From Zasmidium citrigriseum (Eukaryota; Ascomycota; Dothideomycetes; Mycosphaerellales; Mycosphaerellaceae): a stretch of 64,000 bases of DNA. The DNA is taken from positions 930,001 to 994,000 of the forward strand of contig NHNW01000005.1 of assembly GCA_002786025.1 (NCBI GenBank), written 5' to 3'. This document shows positions 12,380-22,618 of the stretch, piece by piece. A program made the translations under genes and the position numbers. Below the pieces are notes generated by a model. It was not told the DNA's origin. It did not search any database and saw only the letters and a list, made by a program, of their open reading frames with translations. Numbering within the stretch: the first letter of the stretch is position 1; every line of letters begins with the position of its first letter.

Positions 12380-13330
12380 ATGTATCTACTATTAGACGAG
12401 CTCGACGGCACTAAGCCTATCTACTTCGTTATAACCTACCCCCGCTATATCTATAGCGACTATAAGAATATCGTCTTCGATCCTACTAGCTTCTATAAAG
12501 ACTAGACGACGTACATAGCTATAAAGCGTACCGCTAGCGAGTATATAATAGCTAAGGCTAAAGAGACCTAGAAGTAATACGGAATAAAGGTAGTTAGAAT
12601 ACTATAGGGTACGCGTTATATCGTTATAGCCTACGTAGCGATAGAGGAGGACTACCCGTAGGAATACTATAACGAGGAGCTCGGTATTAAGATTAAGTAG
12701 ATCGTACTAACCTTATAGCTATAGATCGAGGGAATTAGTAAGTATAGAAACTATAGTAGCGGTAGGAGATCTTTACTAACTTGCAAAATAGTCGGTAGTT
12801 TAGCTAGTAAGGTCCTTATTACCTAGGAGGACGAGTACGTAGGTAAGCTTAGGGCCGACTTCTTCGTAGTATACGGCTAGATCTTAGACTAGACGAAGGT
12901 TAACTTCTTAGGCAAGTATAGGGGAGGTTTAGATAAGTAACCTACTAGTCTATAGGTAACCTAGTGTAAGATCTAATATAGTCTACGTGCCCTATAACGT
13001 AGTAAGGACTCCGATTTAGACTAAGGGAACCTAGGCTTAAGCGGCGATACGTTATAGACAAGATAGCTATAAGAATAAGAACTAGGCTATCTTCCTAACT
13101 CTAATTTTGTAAGCGAGCTAAAGATCTCTATAAAGGTAAGGTTAGAAGTTATTATATATAGTTAGCCTACGGAGACTAGGTTAGTATCCGATACTAAGGT
13201 CTAATCGGATTATAGAATCGAAGCCGCGGAGACTACTCTAGTATCCGGCTAAGTACACCCTTATAACTATAGCTCTAATACTTAGCTATTACTATAACTA
13301 TTAACCTAGGTATATAGCGATTAGCGAACG
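12380..13330 (+). pseudogene. Decayed gene D1, left member of a second tandem pair
   Basis: An ATG is kept at 12,380. The frame runs about 315 codons, broken only by TAG and TAA. It aligns with the frame starting at 13,396, an offset of 1,016 bases. Shared landmarks are an N-terminal LDELDGTKPIYFVI-type strand, IVFDP, SEYIIAKAK, RYIVIAYVA, and near the end a Ser-Asp-Tyr-Arg segment with EAAETT. The composition suggests a soluble alpha/beta protein. No known family is recognised. Confidence 0.55.
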
Positions 13331-13395
13331 TTTTACCGTAAGCGGATTAAGATCGTAGCGCTACATTAATTACTATTACTAATATTAGATAGAAT

Positions 13396-14358
13396 ATGCC
13401 CGTACTAGCTCTAAACGAGCTTAACGACTATAAGGTTATCTACCTAGTTATAAATATCCCTCTCTATATCTCTAGTAGTCGCGACGATATCGTCTTCGAT
13501 CCTAGCGGTAAAGCTATAACCTAGTACTCGTACGCTATTATAAAGAGTACCGCCGGCGAGTACATAATAGCCGACGCTAAAAAGACTTAGGCGGAGTAGA
13601 GATATAAGCTAGGCGGTACGCTAAAGGGACCGGATTGTATCGTTATAGCCTATAAGGCGAAGGAGAGCGATTATATAGAGTACTATATCGTTAATTAGGG
13701 ATTAAATATCTACGTTAGGTATATTATGCTAACGCTATAGCTATAGTATACTACTAATAGTAAGTATATAGAATATAGTAGCTACGTTAAGTCCTAGCTA
13801 ACTTATAATATAGTCGACGAGCTAGCTACTAAGGTCTTTATTAGCTTAGACTAAAACTAGTATAAGGGTAAGCTTCTCGCCGCGTTCTTCGTACTATATA
13901 GGCGGATTTTCGACTAGTTAGCGGTAGACTCTACTATCTAGTATATAGGATCTACTAGTTATTCTCCTACTAGTTTATAGTTAACCTAGAGGAAGGTTAA
14001 TACGAGCCTAGGTCGTATACGACGTAGCGAAGAGTTAGATAAGGATTAAGGATACGAACCTAGTAGTAGTAGGGTCTATTAGGTAGTATAGCTCCTAGGA
14101 TACGAAGTAGACTATCTTCTTTATTAAATTTTAGAACGTAACGTTAAGGCTCCGTTTAAGGGAGGTTGAAAGTTGTCTAATAGGAGGTAATATAGTTTAA
14201 GAGCGGAGACTAGAGTAGTATCCGTAGTAGTAGTCTAATCGGATTATAAGAGCGAAGCCGCGGTAGCTACTATAGTATCCGCTAGCTCCTTCGCGAACTC
14301 GCACCTAGCGGCTACTCCTATAGAACCCGTCTTACACGTTATAAACGCTACTTAATAA
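13396..14358 (+). pseudogene. Decayed gene D2, right member of a second tandem pair
   Basis: This is a paralogue of D1. The ATG is kept at 13,396, followed by MPVLALNELNDYKVIYLVIN, then IVFDPSGKA, GEYIIADAK, CIVIAYKAK and a C-terminal segment with EAAVAT. In-frame stops are TAG or TAA. The two copies differ at many amino acid positions and were clearly distinct genes before inactivation. The next decayed frame starts only a few bases downstream. Confidence 0.55.
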
Positions 14359-14365
14359 TATTAAA

Positions 14366-15310
14366 ATGTAATCTAGTAGTCCTCTTCCTATATATTAGCC
14401 CGCTAGCTCCTTCTACCGTATCGATAACGATAACGATAGCGATACTCTAAACGATAATATCGACTCGCTTATACGAGAGTACCTTTAGGGAGATATAGTA
14501 GTCTATAAGAGGGAGCTAGTCGAGAAGCCCCGGCTTATAGAAGTCTCGACGTAGGAACGAGACTCTATGGCCTCTAATTCTCGTCGACATTATTATCGTG
14601 TACTAGATAGCTTAAGTAGGCTAGTTAACACCGCGTTAGGAATATCTCTAAGCCTAACTACCGTAGAAACGTCTAACTACCCTCTACTACGACCGCTTCT
14701 ACTATACGACGGCACTATATATAGTTCGTCGGAGCTACCTATTAACGTTTCGAAGCCTTCTCTTAGCCCGTTAAACGATCCGGGCTTAGCCTATCGTTCT
14801 TACTAGCCTCTAGCTTAGCCTATACTAGATTTCGAACGAGGTCTAGTACTAACTTACGAGAATAAGAGTAGGGACAATACCGTATCCTAGGCTGTAAGGC
14901 AATTAAGCGTATTAGATCGCCCGAAACGACGGAAGGGTAACACGGGCTCGCGAGTATTACTAGTATTTGTTAAAGGCAGCCCGTTAGACTAGTAGAGCCG
15001 CTTAGCTTCCTTCTAGGAAAGGCTAGGGGTTTCTAATAAGAAGCGATAGTATTATATCTTTTAGATCGAATTATCGGATAGTAGCGTTACTATAGTCTCG
15101 CCGTACTCGTCTTATAGGTAATAGGGAGTTTCTTATTAGACCTACTCGGCTAACGTAAGGTAGGTAGGCGATAACCTCCCTCGAGCCTATATACGCTATA
15201 TATTATGTAAGAGGAAATATAACGCCCGAATCGAGGAGGCTATATTATATATAAACTGCAACTAGCTATAGCGAATTATCGAAAGTCTTCGTAAGTAACT
15301 TATAGCTCCC
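14366..15310 (+). pseudogene. Decayed ORF E, function unknown
   Basis: From an ATG at 14,366 one frame continues for about 315 codons with only TAG/TAA breaks, and includes the 79-codon open stretch at 14,567-14,806. Legible parts include RRHYYRVLDSLSRLVNTALG, then after a break VLDRPKRRKGN, then IRYILCKRKYNARIEEAILY. The N-terminal part is rich in Asp and Ser, and the C-terminal part is basic. No motif is recognised. It lies between the D1/D2 pair and the tRNA-like units. Confidence 0.5.
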
Positions 15311-15383
15311 TTATTATAAGAAAGAGCTCTAGATAGGCTTTTTTAAGGTATATAACCTTTGAATATCTTATAGTATTATTAAT

Positions 15384-15510
15384 CGGCCTAGTAGCCTAGT
15401 TAGTACCGCGCTATTAGTCCTACTAGGTTCGATTCCTAGGTTTAGTATTATTAAAATGTAGTAACTAGCGTTAGCGTATTTTAATATAACCTTTTTGTCG
15501 TTTTTATAAC
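15384..15510 (+). repeat. tRNA-like unit 1 (SINE head candidate)
   Basis: An A-box-like TAGCCTAGTTAG starts at 15,392. A consensus B box GGTTCGATTCC lies at 15,426-15,436, inside a five-pair stem with a seven-base loop (CTAGG-TTCGATT-CCTAG), exactly a tRNA T arm. CCTAGTAG and CTACTAGG form a further eight-pair stem. The A-to-B start distance is 34 bases, about ten shorter than in a normal tRNA, so this is not an intact tRNA. A T-run (CTTTTTG) follows near 15,500. The unit repeats 207 bases downstream. A tRNA-derived SINE or RIPed tRNA relic is most likely. Confidence 0.6.
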
Positions 15511-15590
15511 GTTAGCCCGTTAATCTTTTTTGTAACTCTACTACTTGTTTGCGTATATATGTCTAATAGCGAGCTTTAGTTTCTATTAAC

Positions 15591-15720
15591 CGGCCTAGTA
15601 GCCTAGTTAGTATCGCGATATTAGTCCTACTAGGTTCGATTCCTAGGGTTAGTATATATTAAAATAGGGGAGCTAGCCTTGCCGTATTTCGATACAACCT
15701 TTTTAGTACGATAGCTACTA
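15591..15720 (+). repeat. tRNA-like unit 2 (SINE head candidate)
   Basis: This is a second copy of the previous unit, in the same orientation. The A box starts at 15,599 and the B box GGTTCGATTCC is at 15,633-15,643, again in a perfect T-arm stem-loop. Homology continues past the B box through TTAAAAT, CTAGC and ACCTTTTT. The promoter-like core is better kept than the flanks, partly because it holds few CpA sites for RIP to act on. Confidence 0.6.
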
Positions 15721-16029
15721 TTATCTATCTTTTTACTTATATAGGCCTCTTTAATATTTGTAATACTACTCTTCCCTACTACTTACCGTTACGTATCGTT
15801 CGGGGAAGGATAATCTAGTAGGCGTTTCTTTTTACTCTACCTCTTCTATTACGTACCTAGGGAGTAAGTCCCTAGGCAGACTATAATACAAGATATCCTA
15901 AGCCAATCCCCGTATATACGCTAGTAACTATATAGTATAGATACTACGTTCGTTCGTACGTCGTGCCTAGAGCGCTACCCGTAACTTTAAGTATTCGATC
16001 CTATAAGTACTCTAATCGAGCTCTTTACT

Positions 16030-16602
16030 AATAGTAGATATATTATAGTATACGGGGAGGGGAAGGGCGTCTTAGTAGAGCCTAATAGTCTCGGGCGAGA
16101 GGTACGTATCGAGATCTATAGATAGAATTAGCTACGGCTTTTAAACGTTCTATCTATATATACTCCTTAATTCGTACTCTATCCTATAGGCGGCGTCGTC
16201 TAGGGTAGGGAAGCTAAGGTAGTACGGTTGTCGTCGTCGTTCCTTATTAGGTAGAAATAGGAAGGGTTAGTACCGAAACAATACGTATCGAGTCTTATAG
16301 CTAAGGCGCGGGTTACGTAGCCGATATATACGTACTAGCGCGCTTTCTAGTTCCTATTAGCGATAAAGGTTATTATACGCTTATTAGCTTACTATTTAGA
16401 TTGCACTTTATCGAAGGTAGGGGAGATATATATAGAGAAGCGTAGTATAGTCTTCTACTCGGTCGAGCTCGAGGTATTCTTAATTACGAAGCTAATTAAC
16501 GTAGTCTCGCTACTACTTATTCAATATATTCTAGAAGTCGCCTATAGATCTTATAAGAAGTAGACGCGTATACGAGGAGTATAGTTTTAGAAGGAAGATT
16601 AA
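16030..16602 (+). pseudogene. Decayed ORF F, function unknown
   Basis: One plus-strand frame of about 185 codons is readable with TAG/TAA breaks only. Legible parts are KGVLVEPNSLGREVRIEIYR near 16,066-16,125 and LSKVGEIYIEKRSIVFYSVE near 16,410-16,470. It ends just before the fourth palindromic motif. No family is recognised. Confidence 0.4.
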
Positions 16603-16629
16603 TTAATTACGGGTAGAAGAAGCGCTAAC

Positions 16630-16654
16630 GATCTCTAACTACTAGTTAGAGATC
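16630..16654. repeat. Palindromic motif, copy 4 (perfect core)
   Basis: GATCTCTAACT-ACT-AGTTAGAGATC is a perfect 11-base inverted repeat with a three-base spacer, the cleanest of the four copies. It begins about 30 bases after the legible end of ORF F and is followed by TTAAGTAAATGG. The same core is at 390-448, 3,903-3,923 and 9,141-9,161. Confidence 0.75.
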
Positions 16655-18120
16655 TTAAGTAAATGGATTTCCTAAAGCGGATATCCGTATTCTACCTAAG
16701 GTAGCTAGGGTTACTTAGGGTAGTAAAAAACGTATGGGATTTAACCTCGCTACTACTACCGTAGTAACGGTAAGTCCCTATTATCGTCGAGGAGACTCTA
16801 GACTCGATACAATACATACTAATATAGTTATTATTATTCTAGAGTAATTGGATTGCCCGATATACCTTAGTTCCTTACGAAATTAGTCGCTATCTACTTT
16901 GCGACTTAATTTCGTACAAAGTTTCAAAACAACGAGCCCGACTTTATATATTCGATAGCCTTCGTTCGTCTATTATATATAATAACGCTAGTCTACTATA
17001 ATAATTCTTCGTGCCCTATACCGACTCGCCTCTTAAATATATTAAGCCTTATCTACGAGGGTAGCGTTCGATATACCGTCCCTAGAAACACCTTCTAGTA
17101 GGCCTTCTAAGCGAAATATATTATATCGTTACTAATAGTAATCGAGCTCCGAAGCTAGTTAATTACGCCGCCTATCTAACGCTCTACTACCGTAAGGCGA
17201 TCTCGTAGACACCGATTCTCTCGTAGAATCTCCTAGGTACTACTATTCGACACTCGTAGTAACGTCTTAAACTCCCTAACGGACGCCCTATATTAGAAAG
17301 CGTTAGTATAGGAAATAGGATACTAGTTTACATGTATTACCTAAGGCTTTACACCTCTAATACTAGCGAACGTTAGAACGGCTTATCTACGCCTACGTCG
17401 TTAAATAGCGTTTAGCTAGCTTAATAATACTACGTTCTTATTAGTAGTAGAACGACCCCGATAACTCGTATATTAGTATAGACTAGCTTGTTCTTACACT
17501 TATAGTAGATATAGACAACGCTTTCGTTATTCGCTAATACCCGATATAGGCCGTAGCTAGCGCGAAGACACTAGCTATATAAGTTAAGTACTACTACGCT
17601 AGTAGCTATCTCTATAATACGGCTAGCGGCATTATACTTGTAAAGATTAGCTATAGCGTTCTTACGTACGTAGCGATTATCGCTCTTAGCCTCTTAGAGC
17701 TACTGTTACTATCGTTCCTCGGAAACTAACTACTAGATATTCCCGTAGCCTTTATTTCTATTATACGCCTATAGACGGCGTAGAGTTAGCCTACTCCTAG
17801 GTTAGTACCTATCTTATTAGGTAGATAGAGCGCGCTCGTACGGAACTATAATAAGCTGTTGTAAGGACTATAAGGTAAGCGGTATTAGTTTCGAGGTGTA
17901 CGTTAAAGAATTTTTAAAACCTTCGCCGAGGTCTACGACTAACCGTCTACCGTCTACTTCGTTTAAAGTTCTACGCGTAGTAACGAGATATAGATAACAA
18001 TATTACTTGCTGCCGTCCTTAGTAGTAGAAACGCATAATCGAAGGTAGCGAAAGACGTCGATTTACTAGATATCTAAAGGGATTAAGGTACGATAGCGAT
18101 AAAGACGGATTCCTATAGGC
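16655..18120. other. RIPed remainder, no frame followed with confidence
   Basis: The same TpA-rich composition continues to the edge of the block. Short legible pieces occur on the minus strand, for example around 17,500-17,700, but I could not hold one frame across the interval. I see no repeat of the listed families here. Confidence 0.5.
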
Positions 18121-18249
18121 TCTATAGGCAAAGAGAAAGCAGTGTTAAAAGGATTGAAGCATTTAGTAATGCATTAAGCGAGTTATTCATGGTGGACGAT
18201 GAAGTAAGGTGGTAAATTAGGCTTGCAGGGAAATAGGCGGTGTGTGAGG

Positions 18250-19860
18250 TCATGTGGCCGGTTGGTAGGTACGGACAACCCTAACGCCGAGTCCATCCTT
18301 CCACGACACACCGCGACCTACGAAGCGCGCACGTCTCGAAGCACAAGAGCCACTGTCCGAGAAGGAGCCACTGTCCGAGATTGAGCGTGTAACAGGGCTG
18401 TGCCTTCTGCAAGGAAGACCCATCCAGCCAGAACTTATCAACTTATTGGGCGATGGAGAGGATACCCTCGAAGCAATTTCAGAAGATATCTCAGAGCAAG
18501 AGCAGACTAGCTTCATTCAGGAGGTCGAAGAGGTCTCTACCAAGATCCACAATGATCTAGCAAGTGGCTCAAGAATCGATGGGATCCTGGCGCTTGTTCC
18601 CGCAGAGGAGCGCACTGCGTTGAGGAAATTCATCGAGACACCACAACCGCCTCGAGAACCACTCCCGACGTACACGGCGGATGAGTTACACGATCTGCTC
18701 CTGCAAGAATTCCCCAACTTGCCCACCAACTTCGATCTGCGATTCGAGTGTGGAAGATGGAGTTAGAGGCACGAAGATTAGCAAATCGTTCCTGAGTTCA
18801 TGCGCATGGCATGCAGAATTAAGACGAAGTTTTCAGATTTTGATCACAGGAGGCTCCAAGCAACGTCCGGGAAGCTTACGGATCCTATCCACCTCGTTAT
18901 ACATTATTCGACTAACAATACCACAAACGCGAGGCTGTATAGGGTTACAAGGGATCTTGGCAATGCGTGCATTCGGTTTATGAATGCTAGCTAAGCTAGA
19001 GCTAAAGGGCACGTTGTTCCGGGACATGATCCCTCGGCGGATTACGCGAGAAAAGAGGAAGCACTATGCTCCTTACAAGACGCTACCACCCGAGATCCTG
19101 AACGAGTTCGACCGCCTCGGCAGATGGCTTTAAAACAACAGCTCTGCTAAGGTGATATTGAGTGTTAAACGACTTCTAAGCGATTCCGTTAGGAGGGCGT
19201 TCCAATCTGCGTCTGTGATGCGTAGATTCGCCGTGGAGTAGGGGTTGGAGCTGTTTGGAAGCAAGAACTACGTCGCGGTTGGAACACAGAGAGGCCTGTA
19301 GGAGAAGCTTTACACGTCCATCCACCACGCGGAGCTTTACTTGAGGAGATACGCCGTGAAACAAAAGGAGGAACTTTGCGACAGGCTGAGGAATCTGGCC
19401 TGGAGAATCACAGGACACGACACCAAAACAGAGGCAGTGTTTGTAACGGCATCCAATATGAAGTTGGAGATTCGACACAAGAGAACCTTGGATAACGACG
19501 AGGACGTGGGCGAGGATAACGAGCCCGAGAACCTCGACAAGGCCATGTGGCTCGGCACCAGAATTCCACCAGAGTTCGCTGCAATGTCCGAGATGGCTAC
19601 CCGCTTACTTGCGAGAAACGGTCGGAATAACTAGGGTGGACTTCTACCGAATCTGCTAGACGAGATCCTCATTGCTTAGTTTCCCGCACAAGAGTTGCTA
19701 CCGACCACAGACTTGCCACCAGTCTTTCGTGGTGAGCTAGACGCCGCTTTCTACCGCAGCCTACACGACGAGAGGGTGTTGCAGCCGACAACAGAAGGAC
19801 AGCCGACAAGCGAACGTAGAAGTGAGGGAGTGCGTATTAGGGGTACTAGCTATAGGTGAA
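18250..19860 (+). pseudogene. Lightly RIPed decayed gene, function unknown
   Basis: A coding frame starts by about 18,250 and can be followed through stops at 18,266 and 18,764 (TAG). After one frame change near 18,990 it continues through a TAA at 19,131 and TAGs at 19,239, 19,299 and 19,632. Every stop can be explained by one C-to-T change in CAG, CAA or TGG. Codon use between the stops is normal for the region. Legible parts are TKRARLEAQEPLSEKEPLSE, YKTLPPEILNEFDRLGRWL and LRRYAVKQKEELCDRLRNLA. The protein was about 500 residues, mostly charged and probably helical. I do not recognise it. Its place beside the RIP block suggests leakage of RIP into flanking single-copy DNA, or an old duplicate. 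Confidence 0.6.
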
Positions 19861-19861
19861 A

Positions 19862-19909
19862 GGGAAGTAAAGGGGGAAGTAAAGGGGGAAGTAAAGGGAG
19901 AAGTGAAAG
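19862..19909 (+). repeat. 12-bp minisatellite, four units
   Basis: Three units of GGGAAGTAAAGG are followed by a degenerate fourth. It lies at the legible end of the decayed gene and would encode a short Gly-Glu-Val-Lys repeat in one frame. Confidence 0.85.
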
Positions 19910-20543
19910 AGCAGGTATGGGGAAGCATCATCCAAGTGAGGATAGAACTGAAGGAGCCGATAACAGAAGTAGAGCCACAGGTGAAGACAGAACAGAAATT
20001 GCAAGTAAACGAGAAAGCAGCCAAAAGTGAGGACAGGACCAGGAGCAAAACTAGAACAGATGAGCAACGACTATTGACGCCCAGCTTGTAGCAGCTGCTC
20101 TCTTCAGACGAGTACAAAATCCCAACCTCTTGAGAATTTGGCGAATCGATCAGTCATCGTGAAGAGGTGGAGGACATAGGAGACTTGAAAAGTTGCTGGG
20201 GGTGTAGAGATTCTTCGAGCAAGGAGCGACGACACAGCATGCTGACCAGTTGGTTGGGAGGGCGGCCGAGAAACGGGAAGCGCAAACTTCCTTATGCAGG
20301 CTGTGAAGACATAGGAGCATTGAAAGCTCACTCCCGAATGCCGTACATCGACTCGAAGAAAGTCTTCAATAGTCGGAGACAACCGTGGCATATTCGCCTT
20401 GTCCTTCACCAAATCTGTGCGGTTTCGAAGATGGGAAATCCAAGTCATATTCATATTATAATGCTTCTCGCCGACAGGTGATCGCCGTTTCAACGGCAAC
20501 AACCACGACAAAGGGAAATTCCCTTTGTTTCCAACTCTTCTTT
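19910..20543. other. Intergenic, 3' flank of the TAP-like gene
   Basis: Sequence of ordinary composition between the decayed gene and the stop codon of the minus-strand hydrolase. It probably contains that gene's 3' untranslated region. I see no gene, repeat or RNA here. Confidence 0.6.
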
Positions 20544-22093
20544 CTACGACTTCAGAACAACGTCGTGCTCTGGCAACTTTCCAGTAATCAAAAAGTCCTC
20601 CTCGATATTCGAAGCCTCGTCTCCATTCCCAGTATAAACGCAATGACCCGTCTTTTGAGACGTAACGAGCACCGATCCAGGGATCTGGCTCTGAACATTC
20701 TTGGCACTGCTGTAAGGCGTCACAATGTCGTGCATAGAGTTGACTACCAAAACAGGCGTCAAGGTATCTGGAAGCTGCAGAATATGCGGTGGATTGCGGT
20801 TGACGAAAGGGTATCCAGCGCAGGAGGCGTACATAGCGCCCCACGTTGACATGTTGTTGAAGATCGGGGCGATTTCGTCGAGCTCATCTTGGAGGCGGGC
20901 AAAGTTTCCGAAAGTGTGATTGGCGGCGGGTTGATCGTGGCAATCGATGGTGAGGGTTGCAAGTTCGGTGTGATCGGGCTCCTCTTCCTCGCTGGCGCAA
21001 TTCTCCGAGGTTATGAAGTCGAGCGTGTTGTTCTGCGCATGTTGCAACATTTCGGCGACTCGAGTGTAGTTTCCGTTCTGCAGTTGGTACGATAGGCATT
21101 TGCTCAAGTCTCCAGACTGGTCTCCAGCATCCTTTACCGCTCGGTCAGCAATCTGACGAACATCCTGGCCACGGAGGACACAGTCGACCTCAGAATGACA
21201 CCAAAGTTCGAACCTATTGAACTCTGACTCAATTGCTGCCGCCTGGGCCTTGAGCAATTCGAAGCTGTTGACGGTGTGATCATAGACACCGTCCAGCAGC
21301 ATGGCTCGAAGGGTATTCGGGAATAATTCCAAATACGTTGTACCCAGAGACGTGCCATACGATGCACCAAAGTAGCTGAGACTATCCTCGCCGAGTCCGA
21401 CACGGAGCGCCTCAACGTCGCGGGCAATGCTTATAGTGTCCATATACTTGATAAGCGTAGAGTTCTTAGAGCAACGCTGCATGTAGTCGCCAATGCATTT
21501 GTTGTCGCTTTTGAGTTGGGCAGGGCTCTCTGGCCATCTGAAGCATTCCCAGGGTAGTGCATCGCATTGAAGCTGATCGCTTTCGCCGAAGCCGCGAAGG
21601 TCCATCCCGACTGCTAGACGTTAGAAGGTATTCTAGTCCTGCATACAGCATAGGAGACTTACGGATGTCGAAATACTCGAGGAGATGAGAGGAAAGACCG
21701 TAGCCGAAGTCCAGAGCCGCCTTGGGGCCTCCAGGATTGAAGAATAGTGACCCAACTCGCTTCGATGAATTGCGGCAAGGGATACGAGACACGACGACGA
21801 TGAGAGTCTGATTGCTTTGAGGCTTGGTCCAATCCAGGGGAACGGTCAAGTCGGCGCACTCTCCAGGATCATCTCCTTGATCGTTTCGGTGCAAGCATGG
21901 ATGCCATTTTAGAGGAGGTGCATGTATCACTGGGAAGTAAATCAGTCACGGTTTCCTCTCTTTGAAGTCAAAACTTACTTTCGAGAGCATCTTTGATATC
22001 GACGGCTGTATGGCTTGTATGGCGTGCAGGTGAGATGGGTGAACTGATCGCGATCTGCGACAGGGCCGCGATCACCATGAGTGAAAGTCTCAT
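20544..22093 (-). CDS. Secreted alpha/beta hydrolase, TAP-like (peptidase family S33 type)
   Basis: Exons are 22,093-21,979, 21,929-21,663 and 21,610-20,544, with introns of 49 and 52 bases (GTAAGT...CAG), giving 482 residues. The ATG at 22,093 starts a signal peptide (MRLSLMVIAALSQIAISS). The fold shows FFNPGGP, then YFDILGMDLRGFGES across the second intron, the nucleophile elbow GASYG (Ser211), the acid in HDIVTP (Asp422) and the histidine in KTGHC (His450). This is a complete triad in the order of tripeptidyl-aminopeptidase-like hydrolases, whose TAP C-terminal domain carries the Asp and His. It likely cleaves short peptides or esters outside the cell. It is transcribed in the same direction as the GMC oxidoreductase 0.5 kb away. 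Confidence 0.9.
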
Positions 22094-22618
22094 CGTGGCG
22101 ATAATGGTGAGAGCGTCTGATGTGTTGAGAGAAAGCTGCGAAGTAGAGTAAAGACCTGGGAAGCGACTTAAATCCTCGAGCCACACCGGCGCCCAAATTT
22201 TGAATTCGAAATCTCGAGACAGGTGTAAGCAGAATTACATATGGACCTTTCAGGCTTGCAAGCCATGGTTCTGGGGTGCGGTGCGAGCGAACAGCTGTGA
22301 CCAGAAATCAGCCAAGTGAAAAGTAAAAAGTGCTCCTATACCACTTACTTAAAATATCACTTGCATCTGCGCTCCTCTTCCCTTCAAGGGGAGGGATGAC
22401 TCAGGAGGCATAAGAGCACACAGCTTCGTCTTCGAGCTCTCTTAGACATGGGCGAGACGGTATTCCGCCCTCGTCAACGTGCACAGATATGAGGGTCCTC
22501 AGTCTCAACAGGGAAGTTGACCAAGAAGTTAAAAGTGCAGAGTCAGGATTCTGCTTCTCTGGGACAGAGGCAATGACATTGCGGGAAAGAGCGTACCTTC
22601 CGACTTCACAGAGATGTC
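22094..22618. other. Promoter of the TAP-like gene and 3' flank of the GMC gene
   Basis: About 525 bases separate the two minus-strand genes. I see no further gene. No clear TATA element stands out before the hydrolase start. Confidence 0.6.

Larger units (their letters stand above)
1..18120. other. RIP-mutated, gene-dead block
   Basis: The stretch is saturated with TpA, while CpA and TpG are scarce and CpG is kept. This is the classic footprint of repeat-induced point mutation, in which CpA becomes TpA on both strands of duplicated DNA. The longest open frames are about 79 codons and are chance. Composition changes within a few tens of bases near 18,120-18,170, where CA and TG return. The block holds decayed frames, direct repeats, palindromes and tRNA-like units, listed separately. 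Parts not listed (about 963-1,980, 3,610-5,470, 6,207-7,220, 8,295-9,137) are equally mutated, and I could not follow a single frame through them. I infer old, silenced repeat-rich chromatin; its left edge is outside the window. Confidence 0.9.

Noticed and set aside
18250..18516. 88-codon minus-strand frame
   Set aside because: Antisense of the decayed gene, whose plus-strand frame reads more like protein and continues for 1.6 kb.
20104..20844. 246-codon minus-strand frame
   Set aside because: It overlaps the C-terminal catalytic region of the TAP-like hydrolase in another frame and has no recognisable protein features.
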